The translations under genes were made by a program, and so were the position numbers. Positions 36,831 to 48,419 of a DNA stretch of 64,000 bases are shown here, piece after piece. The first letter of the stretch is position 1. Each line of letters begins with the position of its first letter. Source of the DNA: Hermatobates lingyangjiaoensis (taxonomy: Eukaryota > Arthropoda > Insecta > Hemiptera > Hermatobatidae); assembly GCA_026182355.1 (NCBI GenBank), contig JAPFBL010000321.1, forward strand, positions 215,001-279,000, in the 5' to 3' direction. Below the pieces are notes generated by a model. The model saw only the letters and a list, made by a program, of their open reading frames with translations. It did not search any database and was not told where the DNA came from.

Positions 36831-37007
36831 AAGTAATTTAAATTGATGACGAGTAGGAGTCGTAGTCGGCTCCCGACTCCGACTCCTCAAGGCCAAAAAT
36901 GTATGCCTACTCACGACTTCACAGACTAGACAGTCTAGTCGAAGGTTCTGTCCGGTTAACATTGTTGTTCCTTTAAATAATGAAAATTTCATTTTCTTAT
37001 GATCGAA

Positions 37008-37064
37008 CCCAGGAATACCAGCCCAGAGGCGAGTACGTTAACCACTGAGCTAACCTGGTCCCGT
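37008..37064 (-). repeat. SINE-A tRNA-head fragment
   Basis: GGCGAGTACGTTAACCACTG and the following complement of the A box. Body missing. Confidence 0.75.
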
Positions 37065-37574
37065 CAATTCTTCACTTTTAGCTATAGTTTTTTTTTTACT
37101 TTTCAAATAAGAAGAATAATTAAAAACTAACTGGTTTAGTTCAATTATAAATTTATAGTTAAGTCTATAAAAATTAGGATATTATAATAATTTTACAATT
37201 AATATATCCGTGTAATTTACAATTGATTGTGAGTAGTCTATTTCGCCTGGCATTTGTTAATAGTCTTTTGTTTGATTTTCACCGGTTTGATTGTCTTTTG
37301 TTTCTTAGCAATGAACTGGCACATCGGCAACACTCGCGACTAACAAACTCTGTTACTATACTTTATAGGCGATTAAGCGAAAAAAAGGAGATATTGCATA
37401 GGACATAGGTGTGTTGGTGAACTTTACAAGTAAACGCTAGAAATGACCAGCACTGCCCTGATACTTCTTGTGTCTCGTATCCTAATGAACTCAACGTGTT
37501 TCAACACAAATAATCAAGTTATTAAATATTATTTTCATGGTTTTTGCAATAGTTATGCGAATAATTGAAAAGAT

Positions 37575-38965
37575 ACCATAACAAATGTTTGATATCTGTA
37601 TACTTATAAAACTTTTAATATTTTTGTTCGAATGTTTTCATAGGTGAAAATTGGAATAACTGTTAATTCCAGTTTATGAGGAATTATTCAAATAAATATT
37701 AATGATAAAGTTAGTAATATATTAATTTACAAATAACAGAATTAAAAAGAAAGAAGAATGAAAAATAAATCCTCTCTACTCAAGTCAAATAAAATTAATG
37801 ACTCCAGATGTAAAATCTATGGTCTCCATCGTACGCCAGAAATGTTGATATTCAACTCATGATTTGAGTTTGGAATCTATCTATTCCTACACTGCTCGAC
37901 TTGCCAGTAATGAAGACAAAAAACTGTCCACCCATCCAAATCTCCTTGTTCGGGAACTAAATCCTACTCCCAACCTTTCCTAATCCCACGATCCTCAAAG
38001 TTTCCTACTTAAACTAAAAATGATGACCACATGACTCCAAAATTATACAGTACCTCAGAGAATGCAAAGCCTGAAGACCAAACGACCACGAAGACGACAC
38101 ATTCCCTTACTGACTGACTCCCCCATTCTTGACACTGTTTACTGACCCAACAACAGACAGCAGGATGAGAAACTAGCAGTAGTAGGCCTCTGGTCCGGAA
38201 CTGCTATTTACGACATGCACTGTTGTGCATGGTAATATTCGCTGGTCATTGATTTTTGGAAATCTTAGTGTTGTTTAGACGATGTTTTTTTTTATTTCAC
38301 GTATTTACTCTTAATTCTTGTTATCAAAAAAAAAAAAAAAGCTTTAATAAAGAAAGGAAATTTTATTTATCAGGAATCGATCAGTTTTCCAAATTCAAAT
38401 CAAACTTTTAAAGCCATTGTTTTGATTTAAAATTCATATTTGGAACTTATGCGTATTAAGCAGACGTATGAAATAACGAAAGTATATATAATAAACAACT
38501 ACATTATAAGTTTAAAATGAATAATTATAGGAATACAAACTTGGAACACAAATGCCCAGCTTAAATACAAATATTCTAAGGTAATATAAAGACACATTCT
38601 TTTTATTAATGTTATTTATTTTGGGTAAAATCAATGGAATATTTCAATTTGCAAGTTTTGTTAGTTTTTTAATATTTTTGAATACACCATAAATTGAATT
38701 CTGTTCCATGATTTATGTAATAAAATAAATGCAATTTTTTTACTATTAAATAATTTTTTTGTTTTATTAAATATACTTATTGTGTATATATCTTGATTCA
38801 TTTTAAGAATACTATTTGAAAATCTTGAGGCTAAATAAGAAACTTTATTTCATGGCTTAATATCAAGAAACAAATATGAAAGTCATTCCTGTCAATTACA
38901 TTCAGTGAACATATTTTATTAATCGTCGCTATAATTTCTTAACACTGTGTAACACAAATCGGCTA
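37575..38965 (+). repeat. R4 copy interrupted by SINE-C
   Basis: R4 parts 37575-37820 and 38253-38965. Between them a plus-strand SINE-C of about 430 bp, including GGCCTCTGGTCCGGAACTGC at 38190. Confidence 0.75.
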
Positions 38966-39083
38966 GTTTTTAAATGTTTTTTTTTTCTTTTTTGCATACT
39001 TGTGATGATTTTGCGTTGTTTACTACCAAAATCATATTATAAGTGGTAGAAAACAAAATTGAAGGTATATAACATACTATAAA

Positions 39084-39512
39084 AAGCTTTCACATAAACA
39101 CGTGAAATAACAATCAATGATCAAACCACAATAAGAAAATGGGAAAACAAGACTAAGATCTTTCAACAGTAACAAGCGGTTTTCGTCAGAGTCAAAAAAA
39201 CCCAACTGAACACTAGATGCAGAAAACATCTGGTGAGGAGTTGAGAAGAGTGGGAGGGAAGAGTGGTATTTTAAAAGGGTGAAAGTGCAGGAAAGGACTA
39301 AATGTCCAGAAAGGGATGTTTGGGGAAACAAAGGAGTACAGTAAGAAAAAGTAAAAAACTATCCGCTAGCTGTCAACCCTCTTTGAAGAGGCTATTACCC
39401 TCGTGACTCGTGACAATTCAGTTGGGTTTTTGACTCTGACGAAGACCGCTTGTTACGGTTGAAAGATCTTAGTTTTGTTTTCCCTTTTCTTATTGTGGTT
39501 TGATCATTGATA
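39084..39512. repeat. R1 element with the longest spacer
   Basis: Minus-sense arm 39084-39215, spacer of about 200 bp with extra internal R1 sequence, plus-sense arm 39418-39512. The spacer shows what lies inside R1 beyond the duplicated end. Confidence 0.85.
39432..39474 (+). ncRNA. Hammerhead-like motif in R1
   Basis: GACT - CTGACGA - CCG/CGG hairpin - GAAA - G AT C - TT - AGTT. Same fold as at 45428; the last stem I pair is G-U. Confidence 0.38.
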
Positions 39513-39559
39513 ACATACTATAGTTGCACCAAAAAAATGAAAACTATAAGTTTGTGTAT

Positions 39560-40640
39560 TCAATTTCCATTTGTACAGTCTTCTTCCAAAAATAAGACAC
39601 TGTCTTACTTTTTTCTTTTTTTTTTTTAGGTCAAAATACGTGCTAGGGTTTATTTTCGGGGGAAGTCTTCAAGTACAATAAGAAGATTTATATACTTATG
39701 TTTAATATACAGTGGTACCTCGGTTATCAACCATAATTCGTTCCAGTTTGTTGGTCGAAAACCAATTTGTTCGATAACTGAAACACCTTTTTCCCATAAG
39801 AAACAATGGTAAGTATTTTAATCCGTTTTACCCAAAGAAAAATAAGAAAACTTACCTTACCCTAAGAAAACTTAGTTTTACCCTATTAAATTAAGAAAAC
39901 GTGTATCTAAACAACATTAAGACCTAAATGTGTACATAATATAGAATAAACATAAAATAGAAGAAATATAAATCATTTTGTATCATTTACATACCTTTTG
40001 AACAGCGGTGTGATGGCATACAGGGTGACGCTGCATACGTTTCGGCTCCACTCAGCTGTTTTCGGTTCCCAGCAAGTCTTTGAACACCAAAATCTGTTCG
40101 AATTCAAAAGCATTTTTAGCTCGAATTTTTTGGTCGAAAACCGAATTGTTCGAATAGTGAGAAGTTCGAAAACCGACGTACCACTGTATATGGTATGTAT
40201 ATACAGAAATTTAAATATATTCAATTAGATTTGAATTTAAAGAAGTCATCTTCTTCTGAAACATCATAAAAAAAATAATCAAATATTGAATTCTGTTCTG
40301 ATTTTTCTCTAAATCCATTTCTTGATGAATCATTGATACAAATCTCTCAAGTCTTGCTATATAGCTGTCGTTAAATCAATACTTCTTGTTTAAGTAGCCT
40401 GCTGAAACGAACTGTTGAAGTAAATAAGTAATTTCTTGGAATATTTTGTTCCAAACAATAAAATATTAGAACAGCTAAAGAATATTACCAAATTCAACAA
40501 CAATTTTAAAGAATTATATTTTTCACATTATTTTAACTAGGGCTTATTATTAGGGGAGGGCATGTATTCTAAGAAGTCCCGAAAATTAGACTAGGGCTTA
40601 TTTTAGGGAGATGTCTTATTTTAGGAAAAAGACGGTACAT
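39560..40640. repeat. Repeat K copy interrupted by a Tc1/mariner-type MITE
   Basis: 39590-39700 and 40190-40640 carry the K blocks also seen at 2560-2815. Confidence 0.6.
39710..40186. mobile_element. Tc1/mariner/pogo-type MITE
   Basis: Terminal inverted repeats CAGTGGTACCTCGGTT.. and ..AACCGACGTACCACTG, flanked by TA on both sides (39708-39709, 40187-40188), the TA target duplication of this superfamily. 477 bp, no transposase. Confidence 0.8.
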
Positions 40641-41478
40641 TTGTCTGCTTTCAAACTTAGAAATTCAAAATGATATCGTAAGTAGTAGATAACAAAATCG
40701 AAGGTGGGTAGCATATTATTTTTGTTTTATTGTTTAAACCGATCCCCTATCGGGTGATAACGTCAACCGTTTACCGGCTTTTTGTTTCATCAATGATTCT
40801 ACAGATTGGGAGTCCTGAATTTTGCTTAACTGAAGTGGAATTTTGAGTAGGGTTCTTTAACAAGTACCTGACATCGTACAGGCTTGGGACCGACAGCTTA
40901 ACGTCCTCTCCAAGGGACGACGTACTCAGATTTATTCACCTTCCGCGTGTAGAAATCGTGGGCTAGGTGGACATCGAACCTGGAATATAGGTGGGCGTGT
41001 ATTCTAAAAAGTCCCGAAAATCACACTAGGGCTTGTTTTCGGGAGATATCTTATTTTAGGAAAAAGACGGTATATTTGTCTGCTTTTTCAAACTTAGAAA
41101 TTGAAAATGATATCGTAAGTAGTAGTTATCAAAATCGAAGGTAGGGAGCATATTATTTTCTTTTATTGTTTAAAACGATCCCTTAGCTGTTGATAACGTC
41201 AGCCGTTCCCGGCTTTTTGTTTGATCGGTGATTCTACAGATGCTACATTGAGAGTCCTAAATTTTGCCTAACTCAAGCGCATTTCGAATAGAACTCTTTA
41301 ACGAGTACCTGACATCGTACAGGCTCGGGACCGACAGCTTAACGTCCTCTCCAAGGAACAACGTACTCAGATTTATTCACCTTCCGCGTGTATAAATCGT
41401 AAGCCAGGTGGGGAACAAACCCCGGGCTACCAGCCCAGAGGCGAGTACCCTAACCATTGAGCTACCTTGGCCCTCAGC
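40550..41478. repeat. Segmental tandem duplication, each unit with a SINE-A
   Basis: Units 40550-40985 and 40987-41478 share a K fragment, the block ATGATATCGTAAGTAGTAG and a minus-strand SINE-A (40727-40985 and 41165-41478). The SINE of the first unit lacks its tRNA head, that of the second is complete. Confidence 0.85.
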
Positions 41479-41939
41479 ATACTATAGAAACACCAAAAAA
41501 AAAAAAAAAAATTATAAACATAAGTTTGTGTATTCAACTTGCATATGTATATTTGTCTGCATCAAACTTACTGAGAATTTTTTTTTTTTTTTGGTTAAAT
41601 TCAATAATATACAATCAAAATCTTAAAGAAATATGTTTAATTTTTGTATTAGTTAATATAAAGTTGGGCAAAAAAAACTCTTAACTACATAAGCGGATGC
41701 GTGAGGTTGGAGAGTGGAACATCAGCGAAGCGAGGATACCGTTAAAGCAGTGACCGAGGAATAGTATCTGATAAAGCACTATTAGAAAATGAAATTGGCT
41801 TATTATACCAGGGCGTCTGGTCATTTCTTACAATCAAATTAGTCCAATAATTATTTTCTAAAAAAAAAATTTACTATTCTTTCATAATTATTTATAAAAC
41901 TGAAAGAAATCAATTAGGTTTAACTATTTCCTTCATGTT

Positions 41940-43060
41940 TTGAATATAAATTGGCTATTCTAAGGTAGTGCAATCAGTTATTATATAGTATAAGACTACC
42001 CGTAATCTTTTGTGTCAATAAATTTACTCAACAGGATTGGCAGGGATATTTTTAATTGTTTTTTCTTGTTATGAAGGCACCTCAACTGATTCTTATATGG
42101 TCCAAGCTTTTGATATAGTATTCTTAACATGATTCAAGATATATACACAGTAAGTATATTTAGCAAAATAAAAGTAAATATAAACATTTATAATTTATTT
42201 ACCGAACATAAAATAACATTAATGAAAGGAATGCGTCTTTATAATATCACCTGACAATATTCGTATTTTATCTGACAGTTGTGTTCAAGTTTGTTTCTAC
42301 AATTATTCATTTTTAACCTCTAATGTAATAGTTTATTATATATTATAGGCTACCCGGACTCCTAATGAGAAATATTATTAAATAATTCTGAGGTAAAATG
42401 GATAAACCAACAAAAGTCTCCACACAAATGAAGTTTTATTAAACGCGTTTCGAACACTTTGTGTTCATCATCAGGAAGACACCAACCCGTCAGTACCACA
42501 TCCTTGGTGTCTTCCTGATGATGAACACAAAGTGTTCGAAACGCGTTTAATAAAATTCATTTGTGTGGAGACTTTTGTTGGTTTATCCATTTTACCTCAG
42601 AATGAGTAAATACCACACAATTACGGATTGCACAACTAATGATTATTAAATAATATTGTAGAAAGTCGAGGCGAGCACGCAAGCCACTGGGCTACCCTAC
42701 TCTGCACCCTGTTATTATGTAATACTAGGCTACCTGTGATCCTTTGTGTCACTTAGAGATTACAGCAATAGTTATTAAAATAAATTCACTCAACATGATT
42801 GACAGGGATAATTTTAATTGTTGTTTCTTGTTATTAAGGCACACAAACAGATTCTTATATATCCCAAGCTTTTGATATAGTATTCTTAACTTGATTAAAC
42901 ATATTCGTGTAAACACAGTAAGTATATTTAGCAAAATAAAAATCATTTAAAAGTAAAAATAAACATTTACAATTTATTTACCTAACATAAAATAACATTA
43001 ATGAAAGGAATGTGTCTTTATAATATTATCTTAGAACGAACATTCGTATTTTATCTGACA
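41940..43060 (-). repeat. Two R4 fragments with a palindromic R2-type element between them
   Basis: R4 fragments 41940-42345 and 42715-43060 (minus). Between them 42386-42602 is a near-perfect palindrome (arms about 100 bp, one indel) with core CTGATGATGAACAC, AAA loop, GTGTTCGAAACGCG. Confidence 0.8.
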
Positions 43061-43504
43061 CAATGCTATAGTGACCCTCAAAAGGAAAAAAGAAGAAAAA
43101 AAATCAATCATATGAATAAAAACAATCCTTCTTTCAATTTTTTTAAATAATTAGCTATAAGGCAATTTGAAATAAAGCATACATCATGTCAAAAGGAGAA
43201 AGATAATTCAATTAGTTATTAACAGAAAATTTATTTTTTTAAATATAATAAACATTGATATTGTACAAAATATTTACAAGAGAATACTATCTAACATACT
43301 GTTAAATGGAATGTCCTATACCTAACTTCAACATATATAACCAAAATGAAATAGTTTGTAAGGAGGATTAATTAAAAAAAAAAAAAAAAAAAAAACACCG
43401 ATCCAAGTCTAACAATATCCAACCCAAGACGCTGGAAGTGGAAATATAGTCAGTGTTATTCTTGTCCTTAATAATAATAATATATATATATATATATCAA
43501 ATAA

Positions 43505-43733
43505 AATAAAGTCATTAACACAAAGAAAAGAATACAGAAAATCACAAAAAAAACCTTTTTCAATATTTCGATAGCAGTCGTCATCAGGATCAAACTACAA
43601 CTTTTCTTTGTTTGCGAGTTGCAGTTTGCTTCTCAACGCAAATTCTTCGTACTTCTTTCTGATGACAACTGATGTCGAAATATTGAAATGAGTTTTTTTT
43701 GTTATTTTCTGTGTTCTTTTCTTTGTTAATGAA
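43505..43733. repeat. F5 palindromic element
   Basis: Arms share ACAAAGAAAAGAA and AATATTTCGA with their complements. Core CTGATGAC, GACA..TGTC stem, GAAATATTG. (TA)n on both sides. Confidence 0.8.
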
Positions 43734-43827
43734 TATATATATATATATATATATATTTCCCATTATGGGATCATTCGAATTGCGTTCATAACCTTATATA
43801 ACCTACACGTAACCTTGCTGAAGAAGG

Positions 43828-43828
<1 letters not shown>

Positions 43829-43875
<47 letters not shown>

Positions 43876-44070
43876 ATACTTTCACAATAAGGAAGTGAAA
43901 TAATAAACAAGTACAAACCATAAGCAGTAATTCAGAAATGGAACTAAGATCAATACACAAATTAAAATCTTCGTAAGGCTTACAACTTGCTTTATGGACT
44001 GATCTTGGTCTCATTTTTCAATATTCCAATGTGGTTTATAAAGGTGATATATATATATATATATATATAT
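43829..44070. repeat. (TA)n runs around a short R1-like element
   Basis: TA runs 43829-43870 and 44048-44070 enclose a 175-bp unit that ends in CAATGTGGTTTATAAAGG, resembling the ends of R1 and H. Confidence 0.6.
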
Positions 44071-44333
44071 AATTTCTGAATTTGGGAAACAGTCCTTAAT
44101 TTAAACATATCTGGTTAAATGACTTATTAATTTGGCATACGGAACTTAACCAATAATAAATATACAGGATAGCACAGTCAAATACTATAAAAACTCACCA
44201 AAATAATTATTTTCGATACTTCGAACAATACTTTATCATATGGAAATGATAAGAAGAAATCAACCATGAAAGATTTTTTCTTCTTCGCCTATCAAAGCCG
44301 ATTTTTATAATATATATATATATATATATATAG

Positions 44334-44572
44334 GAAACTCACCACAAATGATGGAACATAATCGCGCTGAGGCCTTTCGTTTATCAGCGAGCAATTGAAT
44401 ACAAGTTGTGGGCAGGTTATGAATTTTGATATAAAGTTTAATGATGCCAATCTTTATTCAACTTTAAATCAAAATTCATAACCGGGCCACAACTTGTATT
44501 TACTTGCTCTCTGACGACGTGATGAAAGTCCTCAGAGCGATTATCTTCAATCATTTGTGGTGAGTTACCTGA
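44334..44572. repeat. H-family palindromic element
   Basis: Arms share ACTCACCACAAATGAT, ACAAGTTGTGG and ATCAAAATTCATAACC in opposite orientation. Confidence 0.8.
44506..44538 (+). ncRNA. Hammerhead-like motif, H family
   Basis: GCTCT - CTGACGA - CGTGAT - GAAA - G TC C - TC - AGAGC. Conserved boxes and five-pair stem I intact; stem II barely formed. Confidence 0.4.
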
Positions 44573-44639
44573 ATATTTATATCACGTGCTATTATGACAA
44601 TTTTGTATATATATATCAATGTTCAAATAAAAATAAGAA

Positions 44640-44895
44640 TGAGAAAAAAAGACTAAGACTAAGCTGAGCTCTTGGTTTTTACTTTGTTTGCTCTCTGAGT
44701 TGTAAGTCAAATTTCAACTAACGAATATCAAATAAAATTTGACAATAAAAACAGGAAATAAAAATCAACATTTAAACCTCAGTAACTGGACAACTCTCAA
44801 ATCTCTTTAGTTGAGATTTGACTCTGACGAAGACAGCTGGTTGCGGATGAATGAACTTAGTTTTTTTTAGTTGATTCTACTAATTTCGTTGAGAT
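44640..44895. repeat. H and R1-like fragments
   Basis: TACTTTGTTTGCTCTCTGAG at 44680 matches H upstream of its core. 44815-44870 has GACTCTGACGAAGACAGC, a degenerate R1 core. Confidence 0.55.
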
Positions 44896-45009
44896 ATATA
44901 TATTAATTAATTAAGTAATTTTTCATACTAATCCCTTGTTAGAACCTCAATAGTGCAATTCAACATTCATATATTTGAATTCAATTTTCAAATATATGAT
45001 AATATATAT

Positions 45010-45250
45010 ATATAAAGATTTCACATTAACACGTCAAATAACAATCAATGATCAAACCACAATATGAAATAGGAAACAAGACTAACTAAGATATTTCAAC
45101 CATAACAAGCGGTCTTCGTCAGAGTCAACAACTCACCAGATGTTTTCTGCATCTAGTGTTTCAGTTGGGTTTTTGACTCTGACGAAGACCGCTTGTTACG
45201 GTTGAAAGATCATAGTCTTGTTTTCCCATTTCATATTATGGTTTGATCAT
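45010..45250. repeat. R1 palindromic element
   Basis: Arms around 45050-45130 and 45165-45245. Both arms carry CAATATGAAAT / ATTTCATATT where most copies have CAATAAGAAAT. The plus-strand hammerhead-like core has lost its UH (GATCATA). Confidence 0.85.
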
Positions 45251-45259
45251 ATATATATG

Positions 45260-45291
<32 letters not shown>

Positions 45292-45326
45292 AAAAGATTT
45301 CACATAAACACGTGAAACAACAATCA

Positions 45327-45498
45327 ATGATCAAACCACAATAAGAAATGGGAAAACAAGACTAAGATCTTTCAACCGTAACAAGCGGTCTTCGTCAGAG
45401 TCAAAAACCCAACTCAGTTGGGTTTTTGACTCTGACGAAGACCGCTTGTTACGGTTGAAAGATCTTAGTCTTGTTTTCCCATTTCTTATTGTGGTTTG

Positions 45499-45503
<5 letters not shown>
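45327..45503. repeat. R1 perfect palindrome, 88-bp arms, 1-nt centre
   Basis: Left arm 45327-45414 and right arm 45416-45503 are exact reverse complements around position 45415. (TA)n lies on both sides (45255-45292, 45503-45533). Confidence 0.95.
45428..45470 (+). ncRNA. Hammerhead-like motif in R1 (mirror copy on the minus strand at 45360-45402)
   Basis: GACT (45428-45431) - CTGACGA (45432-45438) - hairpin with five pairs and one bulge - GAAA (45457-45460) - G AT C - TT - AGTC (45467-45470). Because the element is a perfect palindrome, the same motif exists on both strands. Confidence 0.45.
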
Positions 45504-45536
<33 letters not shown>

Positions 45537-45729
45537 GATAAACCATCCTCAATATGCTAGATTGAAAAGATCTTTAGGTTTTTGACCTTTTCCTGCTGAT
45601 GAACTCTTGTTCATCATATCGAAGTGTTGTATTGGCGGCTCTCTATATTCTTTCCTCTATGTCATCGTGTTCATTGACCTGTCAGACCTCTCCAGTTTGA
45701 TGTATATATATAACAGTATATCATACACA

Positions 45730-46660
45730 ACATATACATGATTTACAAAAACAAAAAAAAAAGATCTTTAATACTCACTGTAGAAAAATTACAAAAACCA
45801 CAATATTACCCTATTAATTTTTATAGTGTACAATAAATAGTAAATTTTTATTAAAAATTATATTATTCATTTCATTTTACAGTCTAAACAATTTCCTTTC
45901 TCAAGATAATTTTCGTTTTGTAATACATTTCTTATTCAACTGTAATAAAAAGATTTAAGCGTCAACTTGGAAGAAATACACAGAAATCTTTAAAATCAAA
46001 ATACTGATTATTTTATTTTTACAAATGAGCTTTCGGTTAATTGCGTTATATTATAAAGGTGGTATTTTCATTCTCCTAACGAGGAAATCAGTAGGTCATA
46101 TGGAAATACTGTACTTCAGTAGAAACAAATAACAGATAATGAAATACTATAAAGTACAAGTGCAATAATAAATAAAATACTTTTTATCAGATGTTTCCAA
46201 CCTGCGGCACAATGCTTATTTAAACTCCAAGTTCTTGATTTAATTTTGATTGTAATTTACTGCCCTAATGTAGGAGTACAAATTAGTAGATGTTAACATC
46301 CATAAATACTCAAAATACCTAAAGGTTTAAATTTTCATAAACCAAACAGGTTCACTAGTTTATATCGATTATTCGCAGGGCTTCTAGTTTAGGGTGGTTT
46401 GGTATCAATATATTAAAAAAAATAATTAAATTATAATATTAAAAATAAAATTATTAAAAAATAAATAAAAAAATCTTTTTTTCATATTATATTTGTTTGG
46501 TAGTAAGAAGTGACAAATTTCTCAGTATTTTGATAAGACAAGAATTTCAGGTTTCTGAAACATGTGCATTTTTAAAGTCGAAAATCACAGAGAATTCTAC
46601 AAAATTTGTCATATGTATTTGGGAGCAGTTCTACTACAGGAAAAAATTTTTCTTTTATTT
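45730..46660. other. No gene seen
   Basis: AT-rich, unassigned. Confidence 0.4.
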
Positions 46661-46669
46661 GAAATACAG

Positions 46670-47100
46670 TGTGCTTCATAAGTAACGAACGCCCTTTGTT
46701 TGAGTGAAAGAAAATTAGAACCTTTTTCGATTATTCTTTATTTTATTTTAAACATGAATGTTTCCCAAAGTAAATAGATTAATTTAAGGTATCAACAAAA
46801 TAAAAAAATAATGATTTCGATATTAAAATTGTTCAATAAAAATAAAATCTAACTAAATTAAAGAACAAAAAGTGATACAAAAAAACGTGAATTAGTTCAG
46901 ATGTTTAAAATGTTCTCCCTTCATGGTCACTACCAATTTTTAACTCTCTCAGCGACACGGTTACAAACTTTTTGATACACTTCTGTGGTAATTTCATGAA
47001 ATTTATCTGATATTTTATTCTTTAATTCTGAAATTGTTTTCAGATTAAGATTGTAAATTTTCTTTTTCAGTACAGTCCACAACAAAAAATATCCAGTGTG
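46670..47100 (-). pseudogene. Tc1/mariner (DDE) transposase C-terminus and right terminal repeat
   Basis: Minus strand reads GYFLLWTVLKKKIYNLNLKT, ISELKNKISDKFHEITTEVY and QKVCNRVAERVKN, then a one-base shift and VTMKGEHFKHLN, stop. This matches the end of mariner-type transposases (D-YFLW..LK..IY..N..TI.ELK..I...). The element end CAGTGTGCTTCATAAGTAAC with TA outside is at 46668. Only the C-terminus survives. Confidence 0.75.
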
Positions 47101-47257
47101 TGTTGTGGTTTTATAAAACATCAAAAAAGAAAATATATTTCGCAATTAATTAAAGAAAATGTATATTTACACATCATAAGATGTAATGCCGCACCTTGTA
47201 TATCAAATGCTCAAAGAAATGGTTTGAATATTGATAATTTGACTAACATTCGTACAA

Positions 47258-47461
47258 CTAATAAACAGAAAAGCCGTTAATGAAGATTGAAATAACATAA
47301 AAGTGACTCACGGGTTGGACATCTCTAGCATAGGACATTAAAGTTGCAACGGTTACCACTAATAAATAGAACAGGCATAAATGCAGATTGTAATAGCATA
47401 AAGGACAATCACGGGTTGAACATCTCTGATATGGGACATTAGCGTTGAAACGGTCCACCAT
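47258..47461. repeat. Tandem duplication, unit about 100 bp, 2 diverged copies
   Basis: Both copies contain CACGGGTTG(G/A)ACATCTCT and GGGACATTA-type ends. Confidence 0.8.
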
Positions 47462-47609
47462 AGCTGTTGTTCACTTGCATACCGATCATAAAGAAATGGA
47501 TAAAAGAATTCAAGAATTTGTAGTTCAATTATTAATAAACCTCTCTCTTAATTATTGGCATAAGCAACTAAGTTTGCCACCCGTGAGGGCGGTCTTAAGA
47601 TTTGCGACC

Positions 47610-47965
47610 CCCTCGCTCGCCATTGATAATCTACTAACCTTTAAAATTCTAGAAAGTCTTCAAAATATTTATTTTCATAGAATTACAATCAAGCATCTAA
47701 TTTTAGAACTGTTGTTATTAGTCCCAGACTTTCACATTATAACAGTACTCCTATGCATATACCGTAATCATTAAAGAAAACCAAAGATTTTTCAAAAAAA
47801 AAAACTTATAACACAAATCACAAAAAAAAATTGTTAAATTAAATTTACTGGCTACGAAAACAAACATAATTAACTTTCAACCCCTTTAAAAAATTAGTTT
47901 TGAAAAATTTAAAATACATTCATTTTTTTTTTAATTATGTAAATATTACACTTGAATGATTTACA
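47610..47965. repeat. Dispersed repeat, second copy at 63270-63605
   Basis: Shared blocks: GAATTACAATCAA, ACTGTTGTTATTAGTC, AAAGAAAACCAAAGATTTTT, AACTTTCAACC. About 340 bp, no coding signal. Confidence 0.75.
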
Positions 47966-48065
47966 AATTCATGTTTTTAATTTATAAATATTGCACTTGA
48001 AAAATCCGCTTTAAAACAGTATTGTACAGATACAACGTGTGCTCCTTCTGAGAATTTAGTATATA

Positions 48066-48405
48066 TATATACAAAACTACAGTTTATAAGGAATCAGTCA
48101 GCTCTTCAGGTTCAAATTTAACTCTCATTACCAACGTTTTGTTTTTTATTTAAAACCTTTTTCATAGGCAGAAGTATAAATTTTGAAACAGAAGAACTAA
48201 GTATTACATTACAAATTATTTTACGAAGAAAAATCTTTTTTTCGTAAAATAATTTGTAATTAATACTTCGTTTTCTGTTTCAAAATTTATACTTCTGCCT
48301 ATAAAAAAGGTTTTAAATAAAAAACGAAACGTTGTTAATGAGTGTTTAATTTGAACCAGAAGAGCTGACCGAGTCCTCATAAACTATAGTTTTGTTTCTA
48401 TTCCA
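48066..48405. repeat. Palindromic element, arms about 160 bp
   Basis: Arms 48066-48228 and 48240-48405. Contains CAGGTTCAAATTTAACTCTC and GAAACGTTG; TA runs at both outer ends. Confidence 0.85.
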
Positions 48406-48419
48406 CGGTCGATACTTTT

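Noticed and set aside
45331..45552. Small protein in R1 (SFNRNKRSSSESKTQL frame)
   Set aside because: Lies inside a palindromic repeat and is frame-broken in most other copies.
47445..47774. 109-codon frame
   Set aside because: Overlaps a tandem duplication and a dispersed repeat found again at 63270; no conserved motif.
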